A stretch of DNA of 64,000 nucleotides from Candidatus Villigracilis saccharophilus (lineage in GTDB: Bacteria; Chloroflexota; Anaerolineae; Anaerolineales; Villigracilaceae), in NCBI GenBank assembly GCA_016709305.1, contig JADJNA010000047.1:186001-250000 (forward strand). Direction: 5' to 3'. Shown piece by piece: positions 1 to 9,373 of the stretch (position 1 is its first letter; each line of letters starts with the position of its first letter). The position numbers and the translations under genes were made by a program. Under the pieces are notes generated by a model, which did no database searches, had not been told where the DNA came from, and worked only from the letters and a program-made list of their open reading frames with translations.

Positions 1-822
1 TTCTGTATCATCCTGGGCGTAATAGCTCGAGGAATAGTAGGTATTATAGTAACTGCCCGAATATCCGCCGTAATAACCAGACCGTTTGCCTTGTTTCAAA
101 CGATTAAACACAACACCCAAAAGGCGCACGCCGGTATGACTGACCTGTTCTTTAACTGCCGACACAACATCGCGGGGCGTCTTGCCAGGCACCAATACAA
201 GCAAAACACCATCCACCAAACCCAGAAGCACCTGCGGATCAGACACCAGCATTGGTGGGGCATCGATAATAATGTAATCATATGATCCTGAAAGGTCGGC
301 CAGCAGCTGCTTCATTTTTTCAGATCCAAGCAATTCGCTTGGATTGGCAGGAAGCCCGCCACTGGGCAAGAGATGCAAATCCGGCAGGTTTTCAAGGGTT
401 TGCAGATAATCATTAATCTCAATTTTTTGTTCAGATGCAAGGATATCGCTCAAGCCAACGGTATTAGAAACACCCGTATATTTGTGCACCCCGCGGTTGG
501 CGTAAGTCTGCGTCCATCAAAATCACTTTTTTTCCTGAATGCGACAGAATGGCGGCGAGATTGGATGCAACCGTTGTCTTTCCCTCTCCAGGTCCTCCGC
601 TGGTGACGATCAGACTCTTTATGGGTGTATCTTTAGCGGAGAATTCCAGGTTGGTACGCAAGGCACGGAAAGCTTCTGCTACCGGGGAACGCGGCGCCCG
701 CGCAACATAGATACCTTCCCCATCCACTTCATTTTTATTATCCACCACGTAGCCGACCACCTTGGTGTTGAGCAGACTCTCCACATCCTCGCGGCCTTTA
801 ATCGCATCATCCGTCATGTCGC
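1..822 (-). CDS. BY-kinase domain of a Wzc-type tyrosine autokinase (3' end off the window edge)
   Basis: This is the cytoplasmic tyrosine-kinase half of a polysaccharide co-polymerase, which autophosphorylates and controls chain length and export. Seen: Walker A (GGPGEGKTTVASNLA, near 590), Walker A' (VILMDADLRQP, near 510), Walker B-like YIIIDAPP (near 260), and a Tyr-rich tail (GYYGGYSGSYYNTYYSSSYY, positions 1-90) typical of the autophosphorylation cluster. Frame must change twice. One base is missing near 828, where the preceding membrane domain passes into LRDMTDD. One base is extra near 489-492, in a CCCC run just after the Walker A' motif. The two shifts cancel, so domain order is otherwise normal. 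It is continuous with the Wzz domain upstream, so I read both as one protein. The stop codon lies left of base 1. Confidence 0.85.
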
Positions 823-2088
823 GCAAAGAACAAAGCTCAAGGCAAGGATCAATCCGGCCACACCGCCAAGCAGGGTGTTCAAGCTGGTGCGCGGCTTCCA
901 CAGGTCTTTCTGACGCGGCATCGGGCTGACTTGTTCAATGGTGGGAATGTTCTGAAGTTTCTGGTTCTTGATGTTCTCACGGCTATTCAAGAGATCAAGA
1001 TAGCGATTCTGGTATAGCTCCAAATTCTGCCTGAGGTTATCGATCTCATTGGTGGAGCGCTTGATATCCTCCGTGCTGAGCAGGTTTGTATAAACATTCT
1101 GATAGGACGTTAGCAGGGATTGCTGGGTCTTCAGGAAATTTTCCTTTTCCACGACCACGGAGTTAAAGTCACCCTCTGTGATCAACGGCTTGAGGAACTC
1201 GATCTCTTTTTGAGTATCTTCAATGCTCAGATGGGTCTTTTCGATCTGTCCTTCCAGATAAGTGATCTGGGTTTGGATGGAAGAAAGCAGGTTGGCATCC
1301 GCCTGCACCTGGGGATCGGTTAATTTGGTTTGCTGGTTCGCGAGTTGGGCGTTCAGGCGATCAAATTGCGCTTGTTGTTCCACCAGCAGGGATTCCTTTT
1401 CGCGCAGGCCAAAACGAGCGCCATACCAGGTCATGGTTCTGAGACGCTGCAGGTCCAGAGTGACCGCTTTAATGGCGCTGACCGTGGCATCAATATTGGT
1501 CTGGGCTTCGGCGATCTGCTTGACAAGCGCATCCGTTTTTGCTTCGTCCAATTTGGCCTGCACGTCCGCTATGCGCGTCTCCAGGTCTGCAATTTGGATA
1601 TCCAGGCTTCTTTCCGCTTCGGAGTAGCGCCCGGCTTGCAGGGATTCGTTCTGCTCACCCAATACGATCACCATGGTATCGGCGATCAAGGCGGCGCGGG
1701 CCGGGTCTGTATCCTGCGCATGCAACTGGATGACCTGGGTATTGGTCAACGCGGCAACTTTCACGTTTCCACTTATGACCGTATAGCCCAGCCGTTCAGA
1801 GACAATTCCCAAAAATTCGTTCAAAGTCAGCATGCGCACATAGGTTTCGACAAGCTGGGTAAGATTCAGGGATTGTGAGATGTCGCCGATAGTTTGCTGT
1901 GAATTGCGCGTTACGAGAACATTAGTGGTAGCTTCATAGACTGGTATTTGCTGACGAGAATAAAAATAAGCAGAAGCAACACCAAGAACAGTCACCAAGA
2001 TCAAGAGCCAGGCCCATCTTCGCAGAGCAGCAAAGAGTCTTTTAAAATCAATGGCATCATCGAAAGTATTTTCAAATTCGTTTGACAT
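814..2088 (-). CDS. Wzz-type chain-length determinant domain of a Wzc-like protein
   Basis: N-terminal half of the polysaccharide co-polymerase. A cytoplasmic start (MSNEFENTFDDAIDFKRLFAAL) leads into a membrane segment (about residues 25-45). A long extracytoplasmic coiled-coil region (about 150-370) follows. The Wzz proline-rich motif precedes a second membrane helix (LLGGVAGLILALSFVL) at the C terminus. The reading frame ends only because of a one-base shift near 828; in the next frame the protein continues directly into the tyrosine kinase domain. Such fusions assemble and regulate the Wzx/Wzy export machinery in the inner membrane, which fits the flippase, polymerase and glycosyltransferases upstream in the same orientation. 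Confidence 0.88.
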   Translation of the reverse strand: MSNEFENTFDDAIDFKRLFAALRRWAWLLILVTVLGVASAYFYSRQQIPVYEATTNVLVTRNSQQTIGDISQSLNLTQLVETYVRMLTLNEFLGIVSERLGYTVISGNVKVAALTNTQVIQLHAQDTDPARAALIADTMVIVLGEQNESLQAGRYSEAERSLDIQIADLETRIADVQAKLDEAKTDALVKQIAEAQTNIDATVSAIKAVTLDLQRLRTMTWYGARFGLREKESLLVEQQAQFDRLNAQLANQQTKLTDPQVQADANLLSSIQTQITYLEGQIEKTHLSIEDTQKEIEFLKPLITEGDFNSVVVEKENFLKTQQSLLTSYQNVYTNLLSTEDIKRSTNEIDNLRQNLELYQNRYLDLLNSRENIKNQKLQNIPTIEQVSPMPRQKDLWKPRTSLNTLLGGVAGLILALSFVLCAT

Positions 2089-2303
2089 ATTTCCTCAAGC
2101 TAAAATCATTTGGCGGTTAAATGACAACTATAAAAGCACAGAAATCTGTATTTTGTTTCATAATTTACCTCTAAACATATTAGCCTACATGTCCCTACCA
2201 AGAAGATGGTGGTGAGCAGATAATTTTTTATGCATTTAATATTTCGTAGTTACTCATGGAATAATCGAAATAATCGTATTCAGCAGGAGCACCCAATTTT
2301 TAT

Positions 2304-3044
2304 TCAATTTTTTTCTCTACTCTGATTTGTCATTCGTTTCATGAAACGAATAAGAAACGAATAGCCCTGACCGCAGACTTCGTTAAAGACATAAACTAGA
2401 AATAGATTATAGCTCATCCCCCTGAGAAGGGAAAAAACAGTTTCTATCGCTTTATCCAGGCGTTCCCGATATTGCTTTTCATAGTATTCCAAATATTCAC
2501 CTGATTTAATTTTTCGCCACCACCATTCATTATTTATATACCAATGAATGGTGTCGTCGATTGCAGTTTCAAAAGTATATTGAGGCACCCAACCAAGGTT
2601 CTTTATCTTGGCACAATTTAAACTATAACGGCGATCCTGACCAATACGATCTTCAACAAAACGAATAAGGGAATATGGTTTATTTAATTTTTTCAGGATC
2701 AATTTTGCTAAGTTTAAAGCTTCCACTTCATTTCCACCGCCAACATTATAAATCTCTCCTAACTGACCGCAATGCAACACCAGATCAATACCACTACAAT
2801 GATCCATTACATGTTGATAATCACGCGCATATTTGCCATCGCCATATATAGGCAAAGGCTGATTTTCCAATGCGTTCGTTATAAAGAGAGGCACAACTTT
2901 TTCGGGATATTGATAAGGACCGATGTTATTACTTCCCCGCGTGATCGTCACCGGCAAGCCAAAACTAAAATAATAAGAGCTTGCGAGCAAATCAGCAGCT
3001 CCTTGCTCGCTGAATAAGGACTGCGTGTTTCTAGCGGATCATCT
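2304..3044 (-). CDS. C-terminal half of an RmlB-like NDP-glucose 4,6-dehydratase (frameshifted from the next entry)
   Basis: Continuation of the membrane-anchored dehydratase that begins near 4433. After frame changes near 3045 and 3000 the RmlB sequence resumes: DDPLETRSPYSASK carries the catalytic Tyr-x-x-x-Lys, then LPVTITRGSNNIGPYQ, PLFITNALENQPLPIYGDGKYARDYQHV and FVEDRIGQDRRYSLN, all diagnostic of dTDP-glucose 4,6-dehydratase. The C terminus carries about 40 extra residues (from LLRGMSYNLFLVYVF) that are not part of the usual family. Both shifts are single-base and the protein is otherwise intact, so a consensus error is as likely as real inactivation. Confidence 0.8.
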
Positions 3045-4433
3045 TCATTGAAAAGACCCGCGAAGCACTTCCCCATAGACTTCATCAGTTGAGACTTGAT
3101 GAAAACGGATATTCCCAAATAATTTTGCCGCCTCCAATAATTTATGCGTTCCAAACACATTATTTTGGACAAAGACATCCGGATTGAATAGTGAGCGATC
3201 CACATGAGTCTCAGCAGCAAAATTGACAATGGCGTCAATTTCATATTGCTGTATTGTGTCGTTAACTTGTTCACCGTTACAAATATCGCCTTTCACAAAA
3301 ACATATTTATCGGCATATTTTTTGTCCAGACCCTGCAAATTATCCAAATTACCGGCATAAGTTAACTTATCGTAAACTACAATGCGATAATCAGGATATT
3401 TTGCCAACATATAGCGGGCAAAATTAGCTCCAATAAAACCTGCACCGCCTGCAACCAAAATATTGTGAAATGTATCAGGCTTTTCAATCGGACGCGTATG
3501 AGTATGAACACTTTTATTCAGCGGACGCCATTGCCTCAATTGGGCGATAGATAATGTACCTCCCAACATATCAGCCAAGCCTGGAATTATTCGGATTTGA
3601 ACGTCCAGATCTGCGCAAACACTAAAAGTATCATCCAGCACCGAAGACGAAGCCTTTGACATAGCTATTATGACTTCATTCACATTGTATTCATTAACCA
3701 GTCTTGGCAAATCCTTTCGACCCCCCAATACCATTACACCATGGATGTAGGAAAAATGTTTTGCGGGGTTATCATCAACAAACCCTACAAGGGTAAAACC
3801 AAAATCAGGATTTTGCAACATCCACCGCGCGATGTTTTCACCCAACGTACCTGCCCCTATAATCAAGACGCGACATTTTGGAACCAATTGGCTTAAAAAT
3901 TTTTTATTGTGAGTTGTAAGCCAATTTAAGCTTATTCTCAATGCCAAGCGGGATCCACCTAAAAGACTAAACTGAATACCCAATTTAGAAAAAAATCGAA
4001 AAATTTTGGATATTTGAGAGATTGACCAGGGAAAAATAATGTAATTTGCAAAAATTAAAATACCTGAAGAAAGAGATACCGCTTTAAAAACATGAATGGC
4101 ATCCATAATACCGGCAAAACGCCATACCCGCGTGTAGAGTTTACCTATATAGTTAGAGAAAAGATGGATAAGGGCGCTTAAAAATATCAAAAACCAATGT
4201 TTTTCAACGAGTTCAAAAAATATCTGAAATGCCTCGTAACGTACCAGCAAACTGAACGTAAAAGCCGCGCAAGCAATCACCACATCCAACAATAAGAGAT
4301 AACGAAGCCGCACTACCGGAATCGGGAGCGTTCCTTTTTTTGTAATCAATGTCTTATTCCTCAATAAAATATCACACCATTTAGCAATTGCTGATAGTAC
4401 CCATACTAAAGTTTTTAATCCAATCAAACGCAC
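3045..4433 (-). CDS. Membrane-anchored FlaA1-type N terminus fused to RmlB-like dehydratase
   Basis: Unusual domain order. Residues about 30-170 contain four hydrophobic segments matching the membrane region of FlaA1/CapD-type proteins. Residues about 185-300 are their first Rossmann domain (VLIIGAGTLGENIARWM, LVGFVDDNPAKH). The expected FlaA1 C-terminal dehydratase is absent. From about residue 325 there is an RmlB-type short-chain dehydrogenase instead (ILVAGGAGFIGANFARYMLAKYPDY, YDKLTYAGNLDNL, NFAAETHVDRS, HQVSTDEVYG). RmlB converts dTDP-glucose to the 4-keto-6-deoxy sugar; the fusion would place this step at the membrane. Start: a GTG preceded by AGGA with 5-base spacing; a TTG one codon upstream is an alternative. 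The next two genes (aminotransferase, acyltransferase) would use its keto-sugar product. Confidence 0.82.
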   Translation of the reverse strand: MRLIGLKTLVWVLSAIAKWCDILLRNKTLITKKGTLPIPVVRLRYLLLLDVVIACAAFTFSLLVRYEAFQIFFELVEKHWFLIFLSALIHLFSNYIGKLYTRVWRFAGIMDAIHVFKAVSLSSGILIFANYIIFPWSISQISKIFRFFSKLGIQFSLLGGSRLALRISLNWLTTHNKKFLSQLVPKCRVLIIGAGTLGENIARWMLQNPDFGFTLVGFVDDNPAKHFSYIHGVMVLGGRKDLPRLVNEYNVNEVIIAMSKASSSVLDDTFSVCADLDVQIRIIPGLADMLGGTLSIAQLRQWRPLNKSVHTHTRPIEKPDTFHNILVAGGAGFIGANFARYMLAKYPDYRIVVYDKLTYAGNLDNLQGLDKKYADKYVFVKGDICNGEQVNDTIQQYEIDAIVNFAAETHVDRSLFNPDVFVQNNVFGTHKLLEAAKLFGNIRFHQVSTDEVYGEVLRGSFQ

Positions 4434-4464
4434 CAAAATCCTAATTCGCCCATCACATATCGAG

Positions 4465-5646
4465 TCAAGCTAAATTTGAATAATATTCACGCACAATATT
4501 TGCATGGAAATGAACCTGCTCGATCGCAACACAGATCTTGTCCAGCATTTTTTCGGTCATTTCCGAATAAAAAGGCAGGCATAATACCCGTTTGGATACA
4601 AATTCAGTAATAGGCAGATTAATGGAGCGATAGTCTGAGTAGGCATCATGCAAATGAAGCGGGGGAAAAAAGTATTTACGAGCAAGGATATTTTCGGCAA
4701 GCAGCGCATCAAAAAGCATGTCGCGCGATACACCAAAATAAACTTCATCCACCAAAATGACGAAGTTCTGGTAATTCGAGAAAACATTCGGTTTTATTGA
4801 CTGAAAGGAAATACCCGGCAGCCTCCCCAGCCGCTCAATCAAATAAGCCGCATAACGGTGGCGATTGGCAATATGTTCATCAACAACTTTAAGCATTTCC
4901 ACACCAATTATAGCGTTAAATTCCTGCATTTTAGCATTCATACCGGGAAAACGGGTGTTCTCATCACCAGGATCGCCGAATTTACGCGAAAGCTTTAAAT
5001 GCTCTGCCAGATTTTTATCGTGAGTAGTGATACAACCGCCCTCTCCAACAGGAAATACTTTGGTGGCGTGGAAGCTAAAAATTTCGGCATCCCCAAATTG
5101 ACCAATAGGCTCATTTTGATATTGACTGCCAAAAGCATGTGCAGAATCAAAAAGCAAAGGCAAACCATAGCGTTTTGAAATTTCCTCTAGAGTATCTATC
5201 TCACAAGGATGCCCGTAGATATGCACCGCCATGATAGCGGCAGTGTTCGGAGTAATGGCAGATTCGACAGCAGCAGGGTCAATGGTAAATGTGTCTGGCA
5301 AGATATCGACAAAGACCGGCTTGTGACGACTCCAGTACAAAGCGTGGGCAGTGGCACAATAAGTAAAACTAGGCAGAATCACCTCCCCATCGCGGTTAAG
5401 CGCTTCCAACGCGAGTATCAAGCCAAGTGTAGCGTTTCCGACAGAAATCACATTCGGCATTTTCAGTCGGTCTGATAATGCTTTTTCAAATTGCGGCACA
5501 TGAAAGGCGTGATTTGTGAGTTGCCCTGTTCGCAAAGCTTCGCTTAACGGATCCTGAATTTGCTCCAACTTCGGCAATCGCGGTGACACAATACCCAAAC
5601 GATCATCAAAAACAGGCGTATTTCCTAAAATAGCTGGTTTATCCAT
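4465..5646 (-). CDS. DegT/DnrJ/EryC1/StrS family sugar aminotransferase
   Basis: PLP-dependent aminotransferase acting on keto sugar nucleotides. Seen: NVISVGNATLGLILAL near the N terminus (sugar and PLP phosphate binding), EVILPSFTYCATAHA, LLFDSAHAFGS (Asp contacting the PLP ring) and FSFHATKVFPVGEGG with the Schiff-base lysine. Length (393 aa) is normal for the family. I chose the ATG at 5646 over an upstream start at 5679 because GGAG lies 6 bases before it and family N-terminal homology begins there. It sits between the RmlB-like fusion and a PglD-like acyltransferase, so it most likely aminates the 4-keto (or 3-keto) group of the dehydratase product. Confidence 0.92.
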   Translation of the reverse strand: MDKPAILGNTPVFDDRLGIVSPRLPKLEQIQDPLSEALRTGQLTNHAFHVPQFEKALSDRLKMPNVISVGNATLGLILALEALNRDGEVILPSFTYCATAHALYWSRHKPVFVDILPDTFTIDPAAVESAITPNTAAIMAVHIYGHPCEIDTLEEISKRYGLPLLFDSAHAFGSQYQNEPIGQFGDAEIFSFHATKVFPVGEGGCITTHDKNLAEHLKLSRKFGDPGDENTRFPGMNAKMQEFNAIIGVEMLKVVDEHIANRHRYAAYLIERLGRLPGISFQSIKPNVFSNYQNFVILVDEVYFGVSRDMLFDALLAENILARKYFFPPLHLHDAYSDYRSINLPITEFVSKRVLCLPFYSEMTEKMLDKICVAIEQVHFHANIVREYYSNLA

Positions 5647-5724
5647 AACATACTCCAAATTGATCAAATACTTTACCAAGACCCTTAATCAAATTCTCCT
5701 GATTATTGTCCGTGTCATCGCAAG

Positions 5725-6392
5725 CTATTCCAAATGCCATCCGGGTTGGCGGATCTTTATTACCTTTGCCGGAACACCAACAGCAGTAACATTGGCCGGC
5801 AAGGATTTTGCCACAACGGCACCCGCTCCAACAATAGTCCATTCACCAACTTTTATCTTATCCACCACAACTGCGCCAGTGCCAAAATATGTACCCTCAC
5901 CAATATCCACCTGACCAGAGATATGAACTCCAGGCGCTGTAGTTGCAAATTTTTCCATTACAACATCGTGCCCAATTGTTGTGTCTAAATTTAAATGAAC
6001 ATGATCCTTGATTGTAATATTGCAGGTTAAAATACAGCCAGCTGTTATTACAATACCGACTCCCATATCCACAAAGTCGGTTATGACCGCTGCGGGGTGA
6101 ATCACATTACAAAACTGAGCGCCTAATTTTTCGGCCTTCGCAATAATTTTACGCCTAACATGAGGTTCTCCCACTCCGCATATTGCCTTTATCTGATTTA
6201 AATCCTTTCCAATCAACCAGTCAATTCCACCCAAAACAGGCTTCCCATTTAATTTTTTGTCCTTCTTCTGTTCGTTGTCATCCAAAACCCCAAAACATCA
6301 AAAGCAGGATTAATTTTATTAACAGCATTAAAAACATCGAGTGTCTCGCGTCCAAAATTACCCGCACCTAAAATTACAATCTTTTGTAACAT
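5725..6392 (-). CDS. PglD/NeuD-like sugar N-acyltransferase (left-handed beta-helix), one frameshift
   Basis: Acetyltransferase with an N-terminal Rossmann-like UDP-sugar-binding domain (VILGAGNFGRETLDVFN) and a C-terminal hexapeptide beta-helix (repeats such as VDMGVGIVITAGCIL, TIGHDVVMEKFATTAPGVHISG, VGEWTIVGAGAVVAKSLP). The His in TIGHDV matches the family's catalytic base. The start is the ATG at 6392, with GGAGG 5 bases upstream; without it the first 35 residues would be lost. A one-base shift near 6290, in a GGGGTTTT run, separates the two parts. Following the aminotransferase, it probably N-acetylates the amino-dideoxy sugar nucleotide, as PglD or VioB do. Confidence 0.87.
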
Positions 6393-6611
6393 TGATCCTC
6401 CAAGGAGTATAAATTTTGATTGTGCTTGCTACATAAACACATTTTATCAGCCAATCTGTGTGAATTTTAAGCACACCAAGCGCTGGTTAACTAAATATCA
6501 TTAACATTTTTTATATAATTCCGTCTGCTGATTTTTCAGGAGGGCAAATACCCAAAATAGATTAACGTGAATAATAGATTCGCCTTGCGGCGCCGAAAAG
6601 TATCATTTTTT

Positions 6612-6676
6612 ACCGCAGAGGGCAAAGAACGCGGAGAAAACCATTAAAAACTCTGTAAACTCCGCGTCTCTGCGGT
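6612..6676. repeat. Imperfect long palindrome (REP/MITE-like)
   Basis: Arms ACCGCAGAG...ACGCGGAG and CTCCGCGT...CTGCGGT flank an AT-rich centre. It lies in the otherwise empty spacer between the priming transferase and the acyltransferase. The sequence resembles a dispersed palindromic repeat; transcribed, it forms a long hairpin and could stabilise or terminate the upstream message. I see no gene in 6393-6706. Confidence 0.6.
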
Positions 6677-6706
6677 TATGATTTCTTATCCATTATTGAT
6701 GTTAGA

Positions 6707-7315
6707 TTAATGATCGCCCATAAACTCATCAATGGTTGCTTTTCCAGGTTGGGAAATTCCTTTACGACCTAGTATTGCCCCAAACGTTCTTAGAATAATT
6801 TTTATATCCAATATAAAGGATAAATTATCCACATACCAGACATCCAAAATAAATCGCTCCTGCCAGGTAATGGCGTTGCGACCATTAATTTGCGCCCAAC
6901 CGGTAAGTCCTGGTTTGACATTATGGCGTCGCAGTTGATTGGACGTATAACGATCCAGATATCTTTCAAGAAGGGGTCTTGGACCAACCAGACTCATATT
7001 GCCTAACAAGACATTGAAAAGCTCGGGCAATTCATCCAAACTTGTACTTCTCAAAAACCTACCAAAAGACGGCAGTCTATGATCATCAACCAACAATTCT
7101 CCCATTCTGATCTCTTAGGTCGACCATGGTACGAAATTTATATAATACAAATAATTCACAATTCAAGCCTGGCCTTTTTGGCGAAACAATACCGGCGCGC
7201 CCAAGACTACACGAACCAAAAAAGCGATAAAAATCATGATAGGGCTAAAGACAATCAAGCCCAGCAAAGCAGCCAGAATGTCAAATACACGTTTCCCAAA
7301 GGTTCTATATATCAC
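6707..7315 (-). CDS. Bacterial sugar transferase (PglC/WbaP-type priming enzyme), two frameshifts
   Basis: Transfers a sugar phosphate from a nucleotide sugar to undecaprenyl phosphate, the first step of repeat-unit assembly on the inner face of the membrane. Across three frames: KRVFDILAALLGLIVFSPIM (the single re-entrant membrane helix), then FRTM, RSTSLDELPELFNVL, MSLVGPRPLL and KPGLTGWAQINGR, all signature motifs of the family. Frame breaks lie near 7165 and 7100. The GTG start at 7315 overlaps the end of the upstream glycosyltransferase by 11 bases and has AAGG before it. Short length (about 200 aa, no WcaJ-like N-terminal domain) and its place behind dehydratase, aminotransferase and acyltransferase genes favour a PglC-like enzyme for an N-acylated amino sugar. 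Confidence 0.85.
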
Positions 7316-8498
7316 GCCTTTCTTCTCCAAAGTTTATCTTTCTCAAGATTTGTTTATATATTTGGGTGCAATTTCGTCTTGAGAAAAGGGTTTCAGCCGC
7401 GATCCTAGCATTTTGACGGCAGGTGTCCAAGAATTGGCGATCATCTCTAAATCGATGCAATGCGGCGATAAAGCCCTCGATATCATCTGATTGAACAGTC
7501 AAACCACAATGATATGATTTAACTATATCTGCTAATTCATTTTCCTGATCACACAATGCTAGAATAGCGGATCCAGCCGCAAGGGCATAGTAGGTCTTAC
7601 TAGGCACATAAACCCCCTGCCCCGCATTCTCCAACGCAATTACAGCGATATCGCCGCTCGCCAGAGAAAAAACAAGCTGATTTTCCGGCAAAAATGGGAG
7701 CAAAGTTGTGTTTTCCAACTTATTCATTTCGATCACCTTCGAAATCGAATTAAAACCATCCCCGCGCCCAATAAAAATAAAATGCACATCATTGATATTC
7801 CGGTTCAGCTTAATCGCGGCTTGAAGCATTGCGCTTATATTGTGCTTGATGCCAATCGTGCCTGAATATAGAATAGTCAGACAATCCAACTGAGCATATT
7901 TTTTGGCAAAAGGATTTTTAGATTTTTGAATTGGACGAATGATATCTGGATCAGCCCAGTTGGGGATAACCACTGTTTCACGAGCGCATGTCTTATTAGA
8001 GTCATACATTCGATCGAGCGTTCGGGCCATATATTTACCGATGGTAATAACTGCCTCTGCATTTTCAAACGCCAAGCGATTGAGAAAATACCAGGCACGA
8101 GCCACGGGTCCGGAACTTGAAAAACCGGAAAAATTAATCAACATTTCCGGGTAAATATCGTAAACCAAAACCACATATTTCCAGCCCCACAATTTATGAA
8201 ATAAGTATCCAAGCCATGGAAGGATAGGTGGATTGGAAACAATAAATAGATTCCCCCCGCCTCTTTTATTCGATATTTTAAAAAAAACAAAGGTACAATA
8301 TCTCAGCCAGGATAAAATACGGGCAAGATTGCCTGCCGTATTCTGGCCGGGAGATGAAATCAACTTTATATCAGGTGATATCTTGCGTTCTATTTCCTCC
8401 ACATGACCAGTATATAACTCACCCGGGCCAAATTCTTGTACCAAATCGTCAACCAATTCCCTGAATAAGGGACCTGCGTATTGATTTAAATAAATCAT
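7305..8498 (-). CDS. GT4-family glycosyltransferase (WbuB-like)
   Basis: Intact 397-aa GT-B fold glycosyltransferase. The N-terminal acceptor domain starts at MIYLNQYAGP. The C-terminal donor domain shows LTILYSGTIGIKHNISAMLQAA, IFIGRGDGF and the E-x7-E region (ENAGQGVYVPSKTYYALAAGSAIL). VLVYDIYPEMLI and NRLAFENAEAVITIGKYMA are typical of WbuB/WcaI-type enzymes that extend EPS or O-antigen repeat units in the cytoplasm on a lipid carrier. It overlaps the priming transferase downstream, so the two are translationally coupled. Confidence 0.9.
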   Translation of the reverse strand: MIYLNQYAGPLFRELVDDLVQEFGPGELYTGHVEEIERKISPDIKLISSPGQNTAGNLARILSWLRYCTFVFFKISNKRGGGNLFIVSNPPILPWLGYLFHKLWGWKYVVLVYDIYPEMLINFSGFSSSGPVARAWYFLNRLAFENAEAVITIGKYMARTLDRMYDSNKTCARETVVIPNWADPDIIRPIQKSKNPFAKKYAQLDCLTILYSGTIGIKHNISAMLQAAIKLNRNINDVHFIFIGRGDGFNSISKVIEMNKLENTTLLPFLPENQLVFSLASGDIAVIALENAGQGVYVPSKTYYALAAGSAILALCDQENELADIVKSYHCGLTVQSDDIEGFIAALHRFRDDRQFLDTCRQNARIAAETLFSRRNCTQIYKQILRKINFGEERRDI

Positions 8499-8529
8499 AG
8501 AATAACTTAAACGAATCCGCGATAACCAA

Positions 8530-9219
8530 TCATTTTACACACTCAAAGAAAGCAGTATTAAGCGAGTAGTCCGCAGAAACAAGTCTGAATCTAAGTGCAC
8601 TTTCTTTTATAAACTCATTAAATGCCCTAGGCTCATGATCTGGCCGAGACAAATCATCGAAGTAAATGAAAGTACCTGGCGTTATAAATGGACGAAGATA
8701 ACGCAAGACATATATAGTAGACGAGTAAAGATCCGCATCTAGCGTTATGACGAGCGCTTCGTGCTTGGGTAAGTGGTACGTTGGCAAGACTTCATCAAAC
8801 CAACCCTTGAAAAACTGGACGCGTGTATCGTCGATCTGGGGGATCTCCCCCTTAACGTCGTGTGTGGCCCTCGTATATACCACGTCAAAATCTTCGGGCA
8901 AGCCCTCGAAACTGTCGAAGCCATGCAGTTTGGTTTCAGGGTGCTTAAGCGCACTGGACCAATAGCGCATACTGTCACCTTTGAACACACCGAACTCAAG
9001 ATACAAGACCTGTTTTTCTTGAATCTTTGTTGCAACGGAGGCAAAAACAGCTTTTCTATCAGGAACCCGCCGCTCAACCTGGAAATCGTTCTCAACCATC
9101 CAACGTCCGAGTTCCATATAGTTAAATACCATATGAAGTTGATGAAACATACCTGCTGACATCTTTGCCCCTATCATCGTAAGAAATTGTTTGAAAAACT
9201 GAAGAATTGTACGTCCCAT
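8530..9219 (-). CDS. Class I SAM-dependent methyltransferase, TylF/MycF-like
   Basis: 229-aa protein with a SAM-binding core: VLYLEFGVFKGDSMRYW (motif I variant), LHGFDSFEGLPEDF, a metal-site-like Asp in LVITLDADLYSSTIYVL, and IYFDDLSRPDHEPRAFNEF near the C terminus. The FDSFEGLPE and DADLYSST patterns are those of TylF-type macrocin O-methyltransferases, which methylate sugar hydroxyls. Within this EPS cluster an O-methylated sugar residue is the natural product. The exact hydroxyl cannot be told from sequence. Confidence 0.83.
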   Translation of the reverse strand: MGRTILQFFKQFLTMIGAKMSAGMFHQLHMVFNYMELGRWMVENDFQVERRVPDRKAVFASVATKIQEKQVLYLEFGVFKGDSMRYWSSALKHPETKLHGFDSFEGLPEDFDVVYTRATHDVKGEIPQIDDTRVQFFKGWFDEVLPTYHLPKHEALVITLDADLYSSTIYVLRYLRPFITPGTFIYFDDLSRPDHEPRAFNEFIKESALRFRLVSADYSLNTAFFECVK

Positions 9220-9373
9220 TTTAGTATAAAACTCCTTTAGCGCCGTCGATTTAACGAATGGTACTCTTTTAGTTTACGCGAGTCAAATTCATACCGAGAT
9301 TTTTTTGTTGTCGGAATATTTGTACTGTAAAAATGCCAAGAACTTTAGACAAGGTGTTTTTTATCAGGAGAAT

